NCBI RefSeq assembly: GCF_027497255.1
Contig: NZ_CP114903.1
Coordinates: forward strand, 2,914,001 to 2,978,000
Direction: 5' to 3'
Source: Micromonospora sp. WMMD882
Lineage (GTDB): Bacteria > Actinomycetota > Actinomycetes > Mycobacteriales > Micromonosporaceae
Length of the DNA: 64,000 nucleotides
Within the stretch, counting starts at the first letter, position 1, and each line of letters opens with the position of its first letter. The notes beneath the pieces are model-generated. The model saw only the letters and a list, made by a program, of their open reading frames with translations. It was not told the DNA's origin and made no database searches. Shown in pieces: positions 1 through 7,627 of the stretch. The position numbers and the translations under genes were made by a program.

Positions 1-236
1 TGCTCGCGCGACGACCCCGTGCCGAACTCGGGACCGGCGACGAGAATCGACGCCCCGGAATACGAGGAATCGTTGAGCACGAATCCCGGGTCCTCCCGCC
101 ACGCGCTGAAGAGCCCGTCGGCGAAACCGGTCCGGGTCACCCGCTTGAGGTACACGGCGGGGATGATCTGATCCGTGTCCACATTGGAACGGCGCAGCGG
201 CACGGCGGTGCCGGTGTGCGTGGTGAACCTGTCCAT
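1..236 (-). CDS. leuD: 3-isopropylmalate dehydratase small subunit, 3' end missing
   Basis: Small subunit of isopropylmalate isomerase, which converts 2-isopropylmalate to 3-isopropylmalate in leucine synthesis (and citramalate to 3-methylmalate in the citramalate route) together with LeuC. The 78 visible residues start [14 protein letters not shown], continue with the family signature [15 protein letters not shown], and reach FGTGSSREH at the window edge, a conserved LeuD substrate-loop motif. The ATG at 236 fits the family N-terminus. leuC ends 17 bases upstream, so the two are cotranscribed as leuCD. The C-terminal half lies outside the window; nothing suggests a real truncation. Confidence 0.95.
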   Translation of the reverse strand, partial: MDRFTTHTGTAVPLRRSNVDTDQIIPAVYLKRVTRTGFADGLFSAWREDPGFVLNDSSYSGASILVAGPEFGTGSSRE

Positions 237-253
237 CGTCTCGGGTCGTCCCT

Positions 254-1699
254 TCAGAGATCGGCCGGCGCGGCCAGCTTGCCGACCACGGCGGTGGCGG
301 CGGCGACCGGGGGCGACACCAGATGGGTACGCCCGCCCCGGCCCTGCCGGCCCTCGAAGTTGCGGTTGGAGGTGGAGGCGGAACGCTGCCCCGGCGAGAG
401 GGTGTCCGGGTTCATGCCCAGACACATGGAACAGCCGGCGAACCGCCACTCCGCCCCGGAGTCGATGAAGATCTTGTCCAACCCCTCGGCCTCGGCGGCC
501 AGGCGCACCGCGGCGGAGCCGGGCACGACAAGCATCCGCACGCCCTCGGCGACGCGGCGGCCACGCAGCACGTCCGCCGCCGCGCGCAGGTCCTCCAGCC
601 GGCCGTTGGTGCACGAGCCGACGAAGACCACGTCCACGGCGAGGTCACGCAGCGCGGTGCCGGGCCGCAGGTCCATGTACTCCAGGGCCCGTCGGGCGGC
701 GGTCCGCTCGGCCTCGCCGGCGAACTCCTCCGGGTCCGGCACCGCCGCGCCCAGCGGCGCGCCCTGCCCCGGGTTGGTGCCCCAGGTGACGAACGGGGTG
801 ACCTGCGTGGCGTCCAGGGTCACCTCGGAGTCGAAGACCGCGCCGTCGTCGGTGGGCAGGCTCCGCCAGTAGGCCACGGCGGCGTCCCAGGCGTCCCCCT
901 GCGGCGCGTTCGGCCGTCCCTTGAGGTACGCGAAGGTGGTCTCGTCCGGCGCGATCATGCCGGCCTTGGCGCCCCACTCGATGGACATGTTGGCGATGGT
1001 CATCCGGCCCTCCATGGACAGGGCCCGGATCGCCTCGCCCCGGTACTCCACCACGTGCCCGCGACCGCCGCCGGTGCCGACCTGGGCGATCAGCGCCAGC
1101 ACCAGGTCCTTGGCGGTCACCCCCGGTCCGAGCTGACCGGTCACGTTCACCGCCATCGTCCTCGGCCGGGCCTGCGGCAGGGTCTGGGTGGCCAGCACGT
1201 GCTCGACCTCGCTGGTGCCGATGCCGAAGGCCAGCGCGCCGAACGCGCCGTGCGTGGCGGTGTGCGAATCGCCACAGACGATCGTCATGCCGGGCTGGGT
1301 GAGGCCGAGCTGCGGCCCGATGACGTGCACGATGCCCTGGTTCTCGTCCCCCAGCGGGTGCAGCCGTACGCCGAACTCGGCGCAGTTGCGGCGCAACGTC
1401 TCGATCTGGGTACGCGAGGTCGGGTCGGCGATGGTGAGCAGGTCGCCGCGTCGCTCGCGGAAGGCCGGGTCCGCGTACCCGGTGGGGGTGTTGTGGTCCT
1501 CGGTCGCGATCGTCAGGTCGGTACGGCGGACCGGACGGCCGGCCAGCCGGAGACCGTCGAAGGCCTGCGGGCTGGTGACCTCGTGCAGCAGGTGCAGGTC
1601 GATGTAGAGCAGATCCGGTTCACCCGCGGCGGATCGCACGACGTGCGCGTCCCAGACCTTCTCGGCCAAGGTCCTTGGCTTCGGAGTGACTCCCACCAT
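254..1699 (-). CDS. leuC: 3-isopropylmalate dehydratase large subunit
   Basis: Large, aconitase-type [4Fe-4S] subunit of isopropylmalate isomerase, partner of LeuD. The 481 residues match the family length. The three cluster cysteines are visible: C363 in VGSCTNGR and C423/C426 in GCSMCLGMN. The N-terminus KVWDAHVV, the [14 protein letters not shown] stretch and EDHNTPT are also typical. The ATG at 1699 has an AGGA about 8 bases upstream. It is the first gene of leuCD and is divergent from the IclR regulator with only 37 bases between them, so that regulator probably controls it. Confidence 0.97.
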   Translation of the reverse strand: MVGVTPKPRTLAEKVWDAHVVRSAAGEPDLLYIDLHLLHEVTSPQAFDGLRLAGRPVRRTDLTIATEDHNTPTGYADPAFRERRGDLLTIADPTSRTQIETLRRNCAEFGVRLHPLGDENQGIVHVIGPQLGLTQPGMTIVCGDSHTATHGAFGALAFGIGTSEVEHVLATQTLPQARPRTMAVNVTGQLGPGVTAKDLVLALIAQVGTGGGRGHVVEYRGEAIRALSMEGRMTIANMSIEWGAKAGMIAPDETTFAYLKGRPNAPQGDAWDAAVAYWRSLPTDDGAVFDSEVTLDATQVTPFVTWGTNPGQGAPLGAAVPDPEEFAGEAERTAARRALEYMDLRPGTALRDLAVDVVFVGSCTNGRLEDLRAAADVLRGRRVAEGVRMLVVPGSAAVRLAAEAEGLDKIFIDSGAEWRFAGCSMCLGMNPDTLSPGQRSASTSNRNFEGRQGRGGRTHLVSPPVAAATAVVGKLAAPADL

Positions 1700-1736
1700 C
1701 TGGACATCCTAAATTCTGGGAGGTAAGTTTCGGCTT
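1700..1736. promoter_or_regulatory. leuC/ndgR divergent intergenic region
   Basis: These 37 bases are the only non-coding DNA between leuC (left) and the IclR gene (right). They hold the AGGA ribosome site of leuC and a GGGAGG at about 1718-1723 that serves the IclR gene. The regulator's promoter must lie at least partly inside leuC, and leuC's inside the regulator gene. NdgR orthologues in Streptomyces bind their leuC-ndgR intergenic region. I see no clean palindrome here that I would call the operator. Confidence 0.5.
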
Positions 1737-2435
1737 GTGGGACACAGTATGAGCGGTGTCGGCGTTCTCGACAAGGCGGTGGTCATCCTGGCCGCCTGTG
1801 TCGACGGCGCCAGCCTGGCCGAACTCGTTGATCGCACCAAGCTGCCGAGGGCGACCGCCCACCGGTTGGCGCAGGCGCTGGAGATCCACCGGATGCTGGT
1901 CCGGGACACCCAGGGACGGTGGCGTCCCGGCCCGCGCCTCGGTGAGCTGGCCAACGCGGCCCCGGACGTGCTGCTGACCGCGGCGGAGCCGCTGCTGGCC
2001 GCCCTGCGCGACGCCACCGGGGAGAGCGCCCAGCTCTACCTGCGCCGGGCCGACGAGCGGGTCTGCGTGGCCGCCGCCGAGCGGGCCAGCGGCCTGCGGG
2101 ACACCGTGCCGGTCGGTTCGGTGCTGCCGATGACCGCCGGCTCGGCGGCGCAGATCCTGCTGGCCTGGGAGCCGCCGGAGGCGGTGATGCCGCTGCTGCC
2201 CCGCTCGAAGTTCACCGGCCGCACCCTCGCCGAGGTCCGTCGGCGCGGCTGGGCGCAGAGCGTCGCCGAACGGGAGGCGGGTGTGGCAAGCGTCTCCGCC
2301 CCGATCCGGGACCGCACCGGCCGGGTCATCGCCGCGATCAGCATCTCCGGCCCCATCGAGCGCCTGGGTCGCCGCCCCGGCGAACGCCACGCCATGGCCG
2401 TCGTCCGGGCCGGCCAGCGCCTCTCCGGCCTGTGA
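1737..2435 (+). CDS. ndgR: IclR-family regulator, NdgR type
   Basis: DNA-binding regulator, 232 residues. An N-terminal winged helix-turn-helix (about residues 5-60, GVGVLDKAVVIL...LPRATAHRLAQAL) is followed by the IclR effector domain (about 75-230, with SVSAPIRDRTGRVIAAISISGP). Position and sequence match the NdgR/AreB group, which sits divergently beside leuCD and controls leucine and other amino acid genes in actinomycetes. The GTG at 1737 is 13 bases from GGGAGG; an in-frame ATG at 1749 is the alternative and removes only four residues. The likely target is leuCD; wider control of the other BCAA genes here is an inference. Confidence 0.92.
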   Translation: MGHSMSGVGVLDKAVVILAACVDGASLAELVDRTKLPRATAHRLAQALEIHRMLVRDTQGRWRPGPRLGELANAAPDVLLTAAEPLLAALRDATGESAQLYLRRADERVCVAAAERASGLRDTVPVGSVLPMTAGSAAQILLAWEPPEAVMPLLPRSKFTGRTLAEVRRRGWAQSVAEREAGVASVSAPIRDRTGRVIAAISISGPIERLGRRPGERHAMAVVRAGQRLSGL

Positions 2436-2459
2436 CGACGGGGGACGGACACCGGAAAA

Positions 2460-2501
2460 GCCGGGTGGCCCGGCTCGTCGAGACGAGCCGGGCCACCCGG
2501 C
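2460..2501. terminator. bidirectional terminator, ndgR / tRNA-Glu
   Basis: A 20-base perfect inverted repeat (2460-2479 and 2482-2501) with a two-base centre lies between the ndgR stop and the 3' end of the first tRNA-Glu. Its position between convergent units suits a shared terminator. There is no long T-run, as is common in high-GC actinomycetes. Confidence 0.7.
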
Positions 2502-2507
2502 AACTGG

Positions 2508-2580
2508 TAGCCCCGACCGGATTCGAACCGGCGCTACCGCCTTGAGAGGGCGGCGTCCTGGGCCGCTAGACGACGGGGCC
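2508..2580 (-). tRNA. tRNA-Glu (anticodon CTC)
   Basis: A 73-base cloverleaf on the minus strand begins GGCCCCGTCGTCTAG and ends CGGGGCTA. The anticodon loop CTCTCAA gives CTC (Glu). The T-loop is TTCGAAT in a 5-bp stem. CCA is not encoded. It is identical to the copy at 2730-2802. Confidence 0.97.
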
Positions 2581-2729
2581 AAGACTTTTCCTGCTTCACC
2601 GCCCCTGGGAGGCGGCGCCGCCGTAGTCTAACCACGTCCCCCGACCCCGGCGTGGACCGGGTGGGGGCCGGCAGACCCGGCGGAACGAAACAGCCCGCCC
2701 CGCTGAGACGGGACGGACCGGTGACGCTG

Positions 2730-2802
2730 TAGCCCCGACCGGATTCGAACCGGCGCTACCGCCTTGAGAGGGCGGCGTCCTGGGCCGCTAGACGACGGGG
2801 CC
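2730..2802 (-). tRNA. tRNA-Glu (anticodon CTC), second copy
   Basis: Identical in all 73 bases to the tRNA-Glu at 2508-2580, with the same CTC anticodon. It lies between the tRNA-Gln and the first tRNA-Glu on the same strand, so all three are probably cut from one precursor. Confidence 0.97.
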
Positions 2803-2940
2803 AGAACTTCGTGTGCGTCGTCACCCTTGTCGGGTGACGACGCTGGACTCTATCAGAGATCGTTTGGGTGCCTCCGCTTGGCGGCGGAGACCGAACTCCT
2901 TCAGAACCAGCGACCGAGACGCTCACGCGCCTCGACTGCG

Positions 2941-3012
2941 CTGGGGTACCAGGACTCGAACCTAGACTAACTGAACCAGAATCAGTCGGGCTGCCAATTA
3001 CCCCATACCCCA
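2941..3012 (-). tRNA. tRNA-Gln (anticodon CTG)
   Basis: A 72-base cloverleaf on the minus strand begins TGGGGTATGGGGTAATTGGC and ends TACCCCAG. The anticodon loop TTCTGGT gives CTG (Gln). It is the promoter-proximal tRNA of the Gln-Glu-Glu cluster. gatCAB, whose enzyme typically converts Glu-tRNA(Gln) to Gln-tRNA(Gln) in actinobacteria, is in the same window. Confidence 0.96.
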
Positions 3013-3059
3013 TTGGTGCCTCGCGGCACCGGATCGGCACCTTGCGGCACCGGGGAGAA

Positions 3060-3088
3060 ACTTTACTCCACCGGTGCCGGCAGGCCAA
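3060..3088 (-). promoter_or_regulatory. putative promoter of the tRNA-Gln/Glu/Glu cluster
   Basis: On the minus strand, TTGGCC (3088-3083) and TAAAGT (3065-3060) are separated by exactly 17 bases, a good match to a primary-sigma promoter about 50 bases upstream of tRNA-Gln. No other good promoter was seen between the tRNAs. Confidence 0.6.
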
Positions 3089-3141
3089 ATCGGGTTACCG
3101 AAACCGCCCCTGAGCTGCGACTTCGTCCCCCGGGAGCGGAT

Positions 3142-3942
3142 TCAGGCGGCCACCACCGGATTGGTCAACTCCCCGATCCCCTCGACACGCACGGTGACGG
3201 TATCCCCGTCCGTGAGCGGGCTAACCCCGGCCGGCGTGCCGGTCAGCACCACGTCCCCCGGCAGCAACGTCATGACGTGCGAGATGTACGACACCAGTGA
3301 CGGCACGTCGAAGACCATGTCCTTGGTCCGGCCGAGCTGACGGACCTCCATCTCCTCCGGGTCCCGTCCCACCTCGCAGCGGACCTCCAGGTCACCGACG
3401 TCCAGCCCGGTGGTGATCCACGGCCCGATCGGGCAGAACGAGTCGAAGCCCTTGGCCCGGGTCCACTGGCCGTCGGCGCGTTGCAGGTCCCGGGCGGTCA
3501 CGTCGTTGGCGCAGGTGTAGCCGAAGATGGCCCGCTCGGCGGCGGCCCGGTCGGCCCGGCGCGCCCCGGGTGGCCCGATCACCACCGCCAGCTCGGCCTC
3601 GTGCTCCACCTGACGGGAGAAGAGCGGCAACCGGATCGCGTCCCGGGGACCGATCACGCTGGTGGAGGGTTTGAGGAACAGCAGCGGCTCCTTCGGCACC
3701 TCGCTGCCGTGCTCGGCGGCGTGGTCGGCGTAGTTGCGGCCCACGCAGACCACCTTGCTGGGCAGGATCGGCGAGAGCAGCCGGACGTCCGACAGCGCCC
3801 ACCGGGCGCCACTGAACTGGAGCTGCCCGAACGGATGTCCGTCGATCTCGGCGACGGTGAGCCCCTGCGGCCCCACCCCCGGCTCCCCCTCGACGGCACC
3901 GAACGACATTCCCTTGGCATGAGCGAAACGAGCGATACGCAC
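3142..3942 (-). CDS. fumarylacetoacetate hydrolase family protein
   Basis: 266-residue FAH-fold enzyme of the kind that hydrolyses or isomerises 2-oxo acids or acylpyruvates; the substrate cannot be told from sequence. Family features: SKVVCVGRNYADHAAEHG near residue 65, FLKPSTSVIGP, metal ligands in HEAELAVVIG, GYTCANDVTARD, KGFDSFCPIGPW and LTGTPAGVSPL. It starts at GTG 3942, beginning MRIARFAH, as usual for this family. It reads toward the tRNA cluster and is probably monocistronic. A relative often lies beside the ndgR/tRNA-Glu region in actinobacteria. Confidence 0.88.
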   Translation of the reverse strand: MRIARFAHAKGMSFGAVEGEPGVGPQGLTVAEIDGHPFGQLQFSGARWALSDVRLLSPILPSKVVCVGRNYADHAAEHGSEVPKEPLLFLKPSTSVIGPRDAIRLPLFSRQVEHEAELAVVIGPPGARRADRAAAERAIFGYTCANDVTARDLQRADGQWTRAKGFDSFCPIGPWITTGLDVGDLEVRCEVGRDPEEMEVRQLGRTKDMVFDVPSLVSYISHVMTLLPGDVVLTGTPAGVSPLTDGDTVTVRVEGIGELTNPVVAA

Positions 3943-4092
3943 CCCGCCAATCTAGCCCGCCGGCCCGGCGGGCAGCCGTCGCCACGGGGCCGGCATCCTA
4001 CCCACGCCGCTGGTCACGGGGGTCGGCTTCGCCGGTTGCCACCCACCCGGGACGGCGACGCGCCTAGCGTCGGCCGCGGGAGGTGCGAACGG

Positions 4093-5289
4093 ATGTCTGC
4101 ATCGACACGACCCCACCGGAAACTGGCGGTGCTCGTCCACTGCCTGGGCGCGCTCACCGCGCTGCCGGCGCTGGTGACGCCCGGACCGCCGCCGCAGGCG
4201 CAGGCGGACCCCGGGACCACCCGGCCGGCGCGGGTCCGGGTCAGCGTCACGCCGGCGGACACCCCGACCCCGGCCTACCGGATCGAGGTGCGCAACGACG
4301 GCGGCGGCCCGGTCGACACCACCGTCCGGCAGGAGCTGCCGCCGGGCTCGTCGGCCACCACGATCACCGCCGGCGGCCGGGCCGACCGCGCCGATCCACC
4401 CGAGATCACCTGGCGGCTCCGGCTGCCCGCGCACAGCAGCACGACCCTGAACACCGCGCTGGCCGCCGGTCCCACCGACCAGCCGCTGACCGCGCCGGCC
4501 TGCGCCTTCTCCACCGGCGGCGACCGCCCGTACGACTGCGGGACGGCCACCTGGCGGCGGACGGCGAGCCGCGGCGACGAACCCGAGCCGACGCCGCTGT
4601 GGCGACGACCCACCACCGGGCTGGGCGCGCTCGGGGCGCTGCTGTTCGCCGGGACGGGCTGGTGGGCGCTACGTCGGCGGACCGGCCGGAACGGCGGGCC
4701 TACCGCCACGCCGACCGCCCGGGGCACCCTCTACCCGCGACCGGCGGTACCGCCGCCGGCGTACCGACGGCGCACGCCGCCGGTCTGGCTGGTGGTCGGC
4801 ACGTCCGCGGCGGTGCTGACCGGAGTGGTGGGCGCGGCTGCCTGGACGGCCACGTCCCGGGTCGCCGCCGTCGACACCGGACAGCGGCCGACCAGCGGCG
4901 CGTGGACCGGGCAGGGGGCCACCGGGACGGTCGGCACGCCGCTGCGGGAGGCGGCGTTCGAGTTCACCGTCTACCGGGTCGCCTGTGCCGGCCCGGCCCA
5001 GCGACGACGCTGCCAGGCCGCGGTCGGGGTGCGCAACCTCACGCCGGAGCAACAGGTCTGGCACGGCGAGTTGCAACGGGCGTACCTGCCGGACGGCGGC
5101 TGGGTCAACGCCGACGAGGTGGCCACCCGGGGCGTCAACCAGGGACGGGACGTCTTCGCCGAGCCGGTGGGGGCCGGGCAGCGGATGGTGCTGCCGCTGG
5201 TCTTCACCATCCAGGACGCCCACGCGCCCCGACAGCTGGAGCTGCGCAGCGGGGTCTTCTCCGCCGGGGTACGGGTGGACGTGCCCTGA
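4093..5289 (+). CDS. secreted/membrane protein with a C-terminal DUF4352-like domain
   Basis: 398 residues, start ATG 4093 behind GGGAGGTG. Visible parts: an N-terminal signal or anchor segment (about residues 10-38), an extracellular domain resembling DUF11/CARDB-type beta folds (about 50-165, with RIEVRNDGGGPVDTTVRQEL), a hydrophobic segment near 175-195 (LGALGALLFAGTGWWAL), an Arg/Pro-rich stretch, another membrane helix near 236-258 (WLVVGTSAAVLTGVVGAAAW), and a C-terminal domain of about 110 residues (EFTVYRVACAG...VGVRNLTPEQQ) similar to DUF4352-type domains. Function unknown. Domain names are assigned by resemblance only. Confidence 0.6.
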   Translation: MSASTRPHRKLAVLVHCLGALTALPALVTPGPPPQAQADPGTTRPARVRVSVTPADTPTPAYRIEVRNDGGGPVDTTVRQELPPGSSATTITAGGRADRADPPEITWRLRLPAHSSTTLNTALAAGPTDQPLTAPACAFSTGGDRPYDCGTATWRRTASRGDEPEPTPLWRRPTTGLGALGALLFAGTGWWALRRRTGRNGGPTATPTARGTLYPRPAVPPPAYRRRTPPVWLVVGTSAAVLTGVVGAAAWTATSRVAAVDTGQRPTSGAWTGQGATGTVGTPLREAAFEFTVYRVACAGPAQRRRCQAAVGVRNLTPEQQVWHGELQRAYLPDGGWVNADEVATRGVNQGRDVFAEPVGAGQRMVLPLVFTIQDAHAPRQLELRSGVFSAGVRVDVP

Positions 5290-5323
5290 CCGGGGCACGG
5301 ACGGCGGTCGTACCCTGGGGGCC

Positions 5324-6274
5324 GTGACCGCCGTCGGACCACCCGCGCCCGGCCGATCCCCCGTGCCCGGCGGCGCTGCCGTGCCCGGCGGCGCTGCCGT
5401 GCCCGGCGGCGCTGCCGTGCCCGGCGGCGCTGCCGTGCTCGACGCGCCGCGGTGGCGGGCCCGGCGGCAGGCCCACCAGGACCGGGTCGACGCCTGGCTG
5501 GCCCCGCACCTGGCCCGGCGACAGGCCGGGGAGCGGCACCCGGTGGAGGACTTCCTCTTCACCTACTACTCGCACCGGCCGGCGCAGTTACGCCGGTGGC
5601 ATCCGGGGGCCGGGGTGACGTTGCGCGACGCGGAGCCGGCCGAGTTCGGCCCCGACTACCGCGCCACCGCCACCGGGGTCACCCTCGACACCGGCCGGGT
5701 ACGCGCCCGGCGCGCCGAGTCGGTCACCTGGATCCGGGGCCTGCTGGCGGCCACCGCCGCCCGACCGGCGCACCTCGGCTGCTTCGGCATGCACGAGTGG
5801 GCGATGGTCTACCGGCAGACCCAGGACGAGATACGCCACGACGCGTGGCCGCTGCGGCTGAGCCCGGACCGGACCGCCGAGGTGGTGGAGGAGCGGGGCG
5901 TACGGTGCAGTCACTTCGACGCGTACCGCTTCTTCACCGCCCCGGCGCGGCCGTTGAACGTGCTCCGCCCGACCCGGGACAGCCAGCACGCCCTGGAGCA
6001 GCCGGGCTGTCTACACGCCAACATGGATCTCTACAAGTGGGCGTACAAGCTCTCCCCGCTGGTCGCCTCGGAGCTGGTCGCGGACTGCTTCGCGCTGGCC
6101 CGGGAGATCCGGACCCTGGACATGCGGGCGTCCCCGTACGACCTGGCGGCGCTCGGCCATCCACCGGTGCGGGTGGAGACGCCGGAGGGCCGGGCCGAGT
6201 ACGCCGCCGCCCAACGGGGTTTCGCCGGGCGGGCCGCCGTGCTGCGCGCCCGCCTGTTGGCCGCCCTCGACTGA
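5324..6274 (+). CDS. 3-methyladenine DNA glycosylase-like protein (actinobacterial type)
   Basis: 316 residues if translation starts at GTG 5324. The body from about residue 40 (APRWRARRQAHQDRVDAW onward) matches a conserved actinobacterial family usually annotated as 3-methyladenine DNA glycosylase: DFLFTYYSHRPAQLRRWHPG, HLGCFGMHEWAMVYR, CSHFDAYRFFT and DLYKWAYKLSPL are hallmarks. The name is inherited from annotation; I see no classical AlkA or TagI motif, so the activity is uncertain. The N-terminus contains four VPGGAA repeats. It starts 34 bases after the preceding gene and may share its transcript. Confidence 0.75.
   Translation: MTAVGPPAPGRSPVPGGAAVPGGAAVPGGAAVPGGAAVLDAPRWRARRQAHQDRVDAWLAPHLARRQAGERHPVEDFLFTYYSHRPAQLRRWHPGAGVTLRDAEPAEFGPDYRATATGVTLDTGRVRARRAESVTWIRGLLAATAARPAHLGCFGMHEWAMVYRQTQDEIRHDAWPLRLSPDRTAEVVEERGVRCSHFDAYRFFTAPARPLNVLRPTRDSQHALEQPGCLHANMDLYKWAYKLSPLVASELVADCFALAREIRTLDMRASPYDLAALGHPPVRVETPEGRAEYAAAQRGFAGRAAVLRARLLAALD
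5363..5434 (+). repeat. four perfect 18-bp tandem repeats inside the glycosylase-like gene
   Basis: Unit GTGCCCGGCGGCGCTGCC occurs four times without mismatch at 5363, 5381, 5399 and 5417, encoding VPGGAA four times near the N-terminus. Copy number should be unstable. Every unit opens with an in-frame GTG, so the true start codon could lie within the array. Confidence 0.97.
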
Positions 6275-6280
6275 CCGGGG

Positions 6281-6315
6281 CGGGCCCGGCCCGCCGGGCG
6301 GACGGGCCGGGCCCG
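6281..6315. terminator. GC-rich hairpin between convergent genes
   Basis: Perfect 13-base arms CGGGCCCGGCCCG (6281-6293) and CGGGCCGGGCCCG (6303-6315) lie between the stop codons of the glycosylase-like gene and the CBM2 gene. Placement suggests a shared terminator. Confidence 0.65.
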
Positions 6316-6321
6316 GACGGC

Positions 6322-6816
6322 TCAGTCCGCCGTGCAGGTGAGGGTGGGTTCGGTCGGGGCGCTGGTGGCGGTGGCCAGGAATCCGAAGACGGCCTCCTCC
6401 CCGTGGAACAGCGCGCCGTTGTGATCCGTGTTCGCGGCGGTGACCGTCGTGCCGGACTGGGTCAGTCGGGTGTGCCAGGCATGACGGACGCGGTGGCCGT
6501 CGGGCAGCGTGAAGGTGACCGTCCAGCTCCGGCTGGGGGCGAGGCCGACGTTCCGGACGGTCACCCGGCCCTGGAAGCCGCCCGGCCACCGCCCGACGGT
6601 CTGGTGGAAGGCGTAGCAGTGCGTCTCGTCCGGTGGCGGCGACGTGGGGGGCGGGGTCAACGGGACGCTCGGGGTGGTCGGGGTGGCGGCGGCGGGTCGG
6701 TCGGCCGCCGGGGCGGCGGGCGCAGTGGTGACGACACCGACCAGCAGGGCCAGGGGGACGGCGACGGCGGCGACGGGCGCGGTCAGCCGGGTGGGACGGA
6801 ACAGCCTTCGGCGCAT
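6322..6816 (-). CDS. secreted stand-alone CBM2 (cellulose/chitin-binding) protein
   Basis: 164 residues from ATG 6816, behind CAGGAG. A signal peptide (about 1-38, with RLTAPVAAVAVPLALLVGVV) is followed by a Pro/Thr linker (about 40-65) and one carbohydrate-binding module of family 2 (about 66-163). Module hallmarks: the cysteine near the start (THCYAFHQTVGRWPGGF), RVTVRNVG, WTVTFTLPDG, HAWHTRLTQSG, a conserved VTAANTDHNGALFHGEE stretch, FGFLATA, and a terminal cysteine for the flanking disulphide. No catalytic domain is attached, so it binds polysaccharide only. It may help attach cells or enzymes to cellulose or chitin. Confidence 0.8.
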   Translation of the reverse strand: MRRRLFRPTRLTAPVAAVAVPLALLVGVVTTAPAAPAADRPAAATPTTPSVPLTPPPTSPPPDETHCYAFHQTVGRWPGGFQGRVTVRNVGLAPSRSWTVTFTLPDGHRVRHAWHTRLTQSGTTVTAANTDHNGALFHGEEAVFGFLATATSAPTEPTLTCTAD

Positions 6817-7008
6817 GGTGACGGGGCTCCTGTCACGTGACGTGATGCGATGCGGTCGAGGACGGCCCGTGTGCTCCCGGAGCCATTCCACCAGAAAGCC
6901 CTGCCCCGCTCAACGCCCCCCGGCGCCACTGTCGCAGGACGCCCGCCCTCCCGACCCCACCCAGCCCGGTCACCCACGGTGAAGAACCACCGCAACGCCC
7001 CCCATCCT

Positions 7009-7093
7009 TCCGCTCCCTTTGCTCTGCACCCAGGTATGCGCCAGTCACCTGCGGGTGTTGGTGCGTCCGGGGGTGCAGAGCAAAGGGAGCGGA
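7009..7093. repeat. long palindromic element, TTTGCTCTGCACCC family, copy A
   Basis: Two perfect 23-base inverted arms (7009-7031 and 7071-7093), core CTTTGCTCTGCACCC, enclose a 39-base loop. It lies in the 339-base gap between the CBM2 gene and arfB, where I see no gene. A second element with the same core ends and the same inner CGCCAG motif is at 53142-53266, so this is a dispersed family. It may also end arfB transcription. Confidence 0.85.
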
Positions 7094-7155
7094 GTGGTGT
7101 GTGTGGGCTGGCGACGCCGGGTCACGAGAGCCCTGTGCGGCGGGATGGGCGATTG

Positions 7156-7581
7156 TCAGTCGTCGTCCGCCCGGCGGTTGCGTTTGACCTGCGACCGACG
7201 TTTCTTGTCGTCCAGTCGGCGCTGCTTGGCCGCCCGGGACGGCCGGGTCGGTCGGCGGGGCGGCGGCGGCGCGGCGACCGCCTCGCGCAGCAGCGCGGCC
7301 ATCCGTTCCCGGGCCGCCTCCCGGTTGGCGAGCTGCGCCCGGTGCTCGCTGGCGGCGACGGTGAGCACCCCGTCGACCAGCCGGCCGGCCAGCCGCTCCA
7401 GCGCCCGGTCCCGCAGGTGCGACGGCAGGCTCGGCGAGGCGGCCAGGTCGAAGCTCAGCTCGACCCGCGAGTCGGCGGTGTTGACGCCCTGCCCACCCGG
7501 CCCGGAGGACCGGGAGAACCGTTCCCGCAGCTCCGCCTCGGGGACGAAGAGCCGGTCGGTCACCCGCAGTCCGTCGTCCAT
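7156..7581 (-). CDS. arfB: alternative ribosome-rescue factor B (peptidyl-tRNA hydrolase)
   Basis: 141 residues, the usual ArfB/YaeJ length. It hydrolyses peptidyl-tRNA on ribosomes stalled on non-stop mRNA. The catalytic GGQ loop is clear in SSGPGGQGVNTADSRVEL (about residues 25-42). The C-terminal tail that enters the empty mRNA channel is strongly basic (KQRRLDDKKRRSQVKRNRR). The length and lack of release-factor codon-recognition domains separate it from RF1/RF2. Start ATG 7581. Confidence 0.93.
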   Translation of the reverse strand: MDDGLRVTDRLFVPEAELRERFSRSSGPGGQGVNTADSRVELSFDLAASPSLPSHLRDRALERLAGRLVDGVLTVAASEHRAQLANREAARERMAALLREAVAAPPPPRRPTRPSRAAKQRRLDDKKRRSQVKRNRRADDD

Positions 7582-7627
7582 GCGCCGAGGCTAACCGGCC
7601 GTCGGCCGGGGCGGCCGACCGGTCTGC

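Noticed and set aside
2508..3012. tRNA cluster as an integration site for a mobile element
   Set aside because: No integrase, excisionase, or repeated tRNA 3' fragment is present; the neighbours are housekeeping genes.
5452..6840. 462-codon ORF over the glycosylase-like gene and beyond
   Set aside because: It is a frame shadow: it runs through the stop, the terminator hairpin and antisense to the CBM2 gene.
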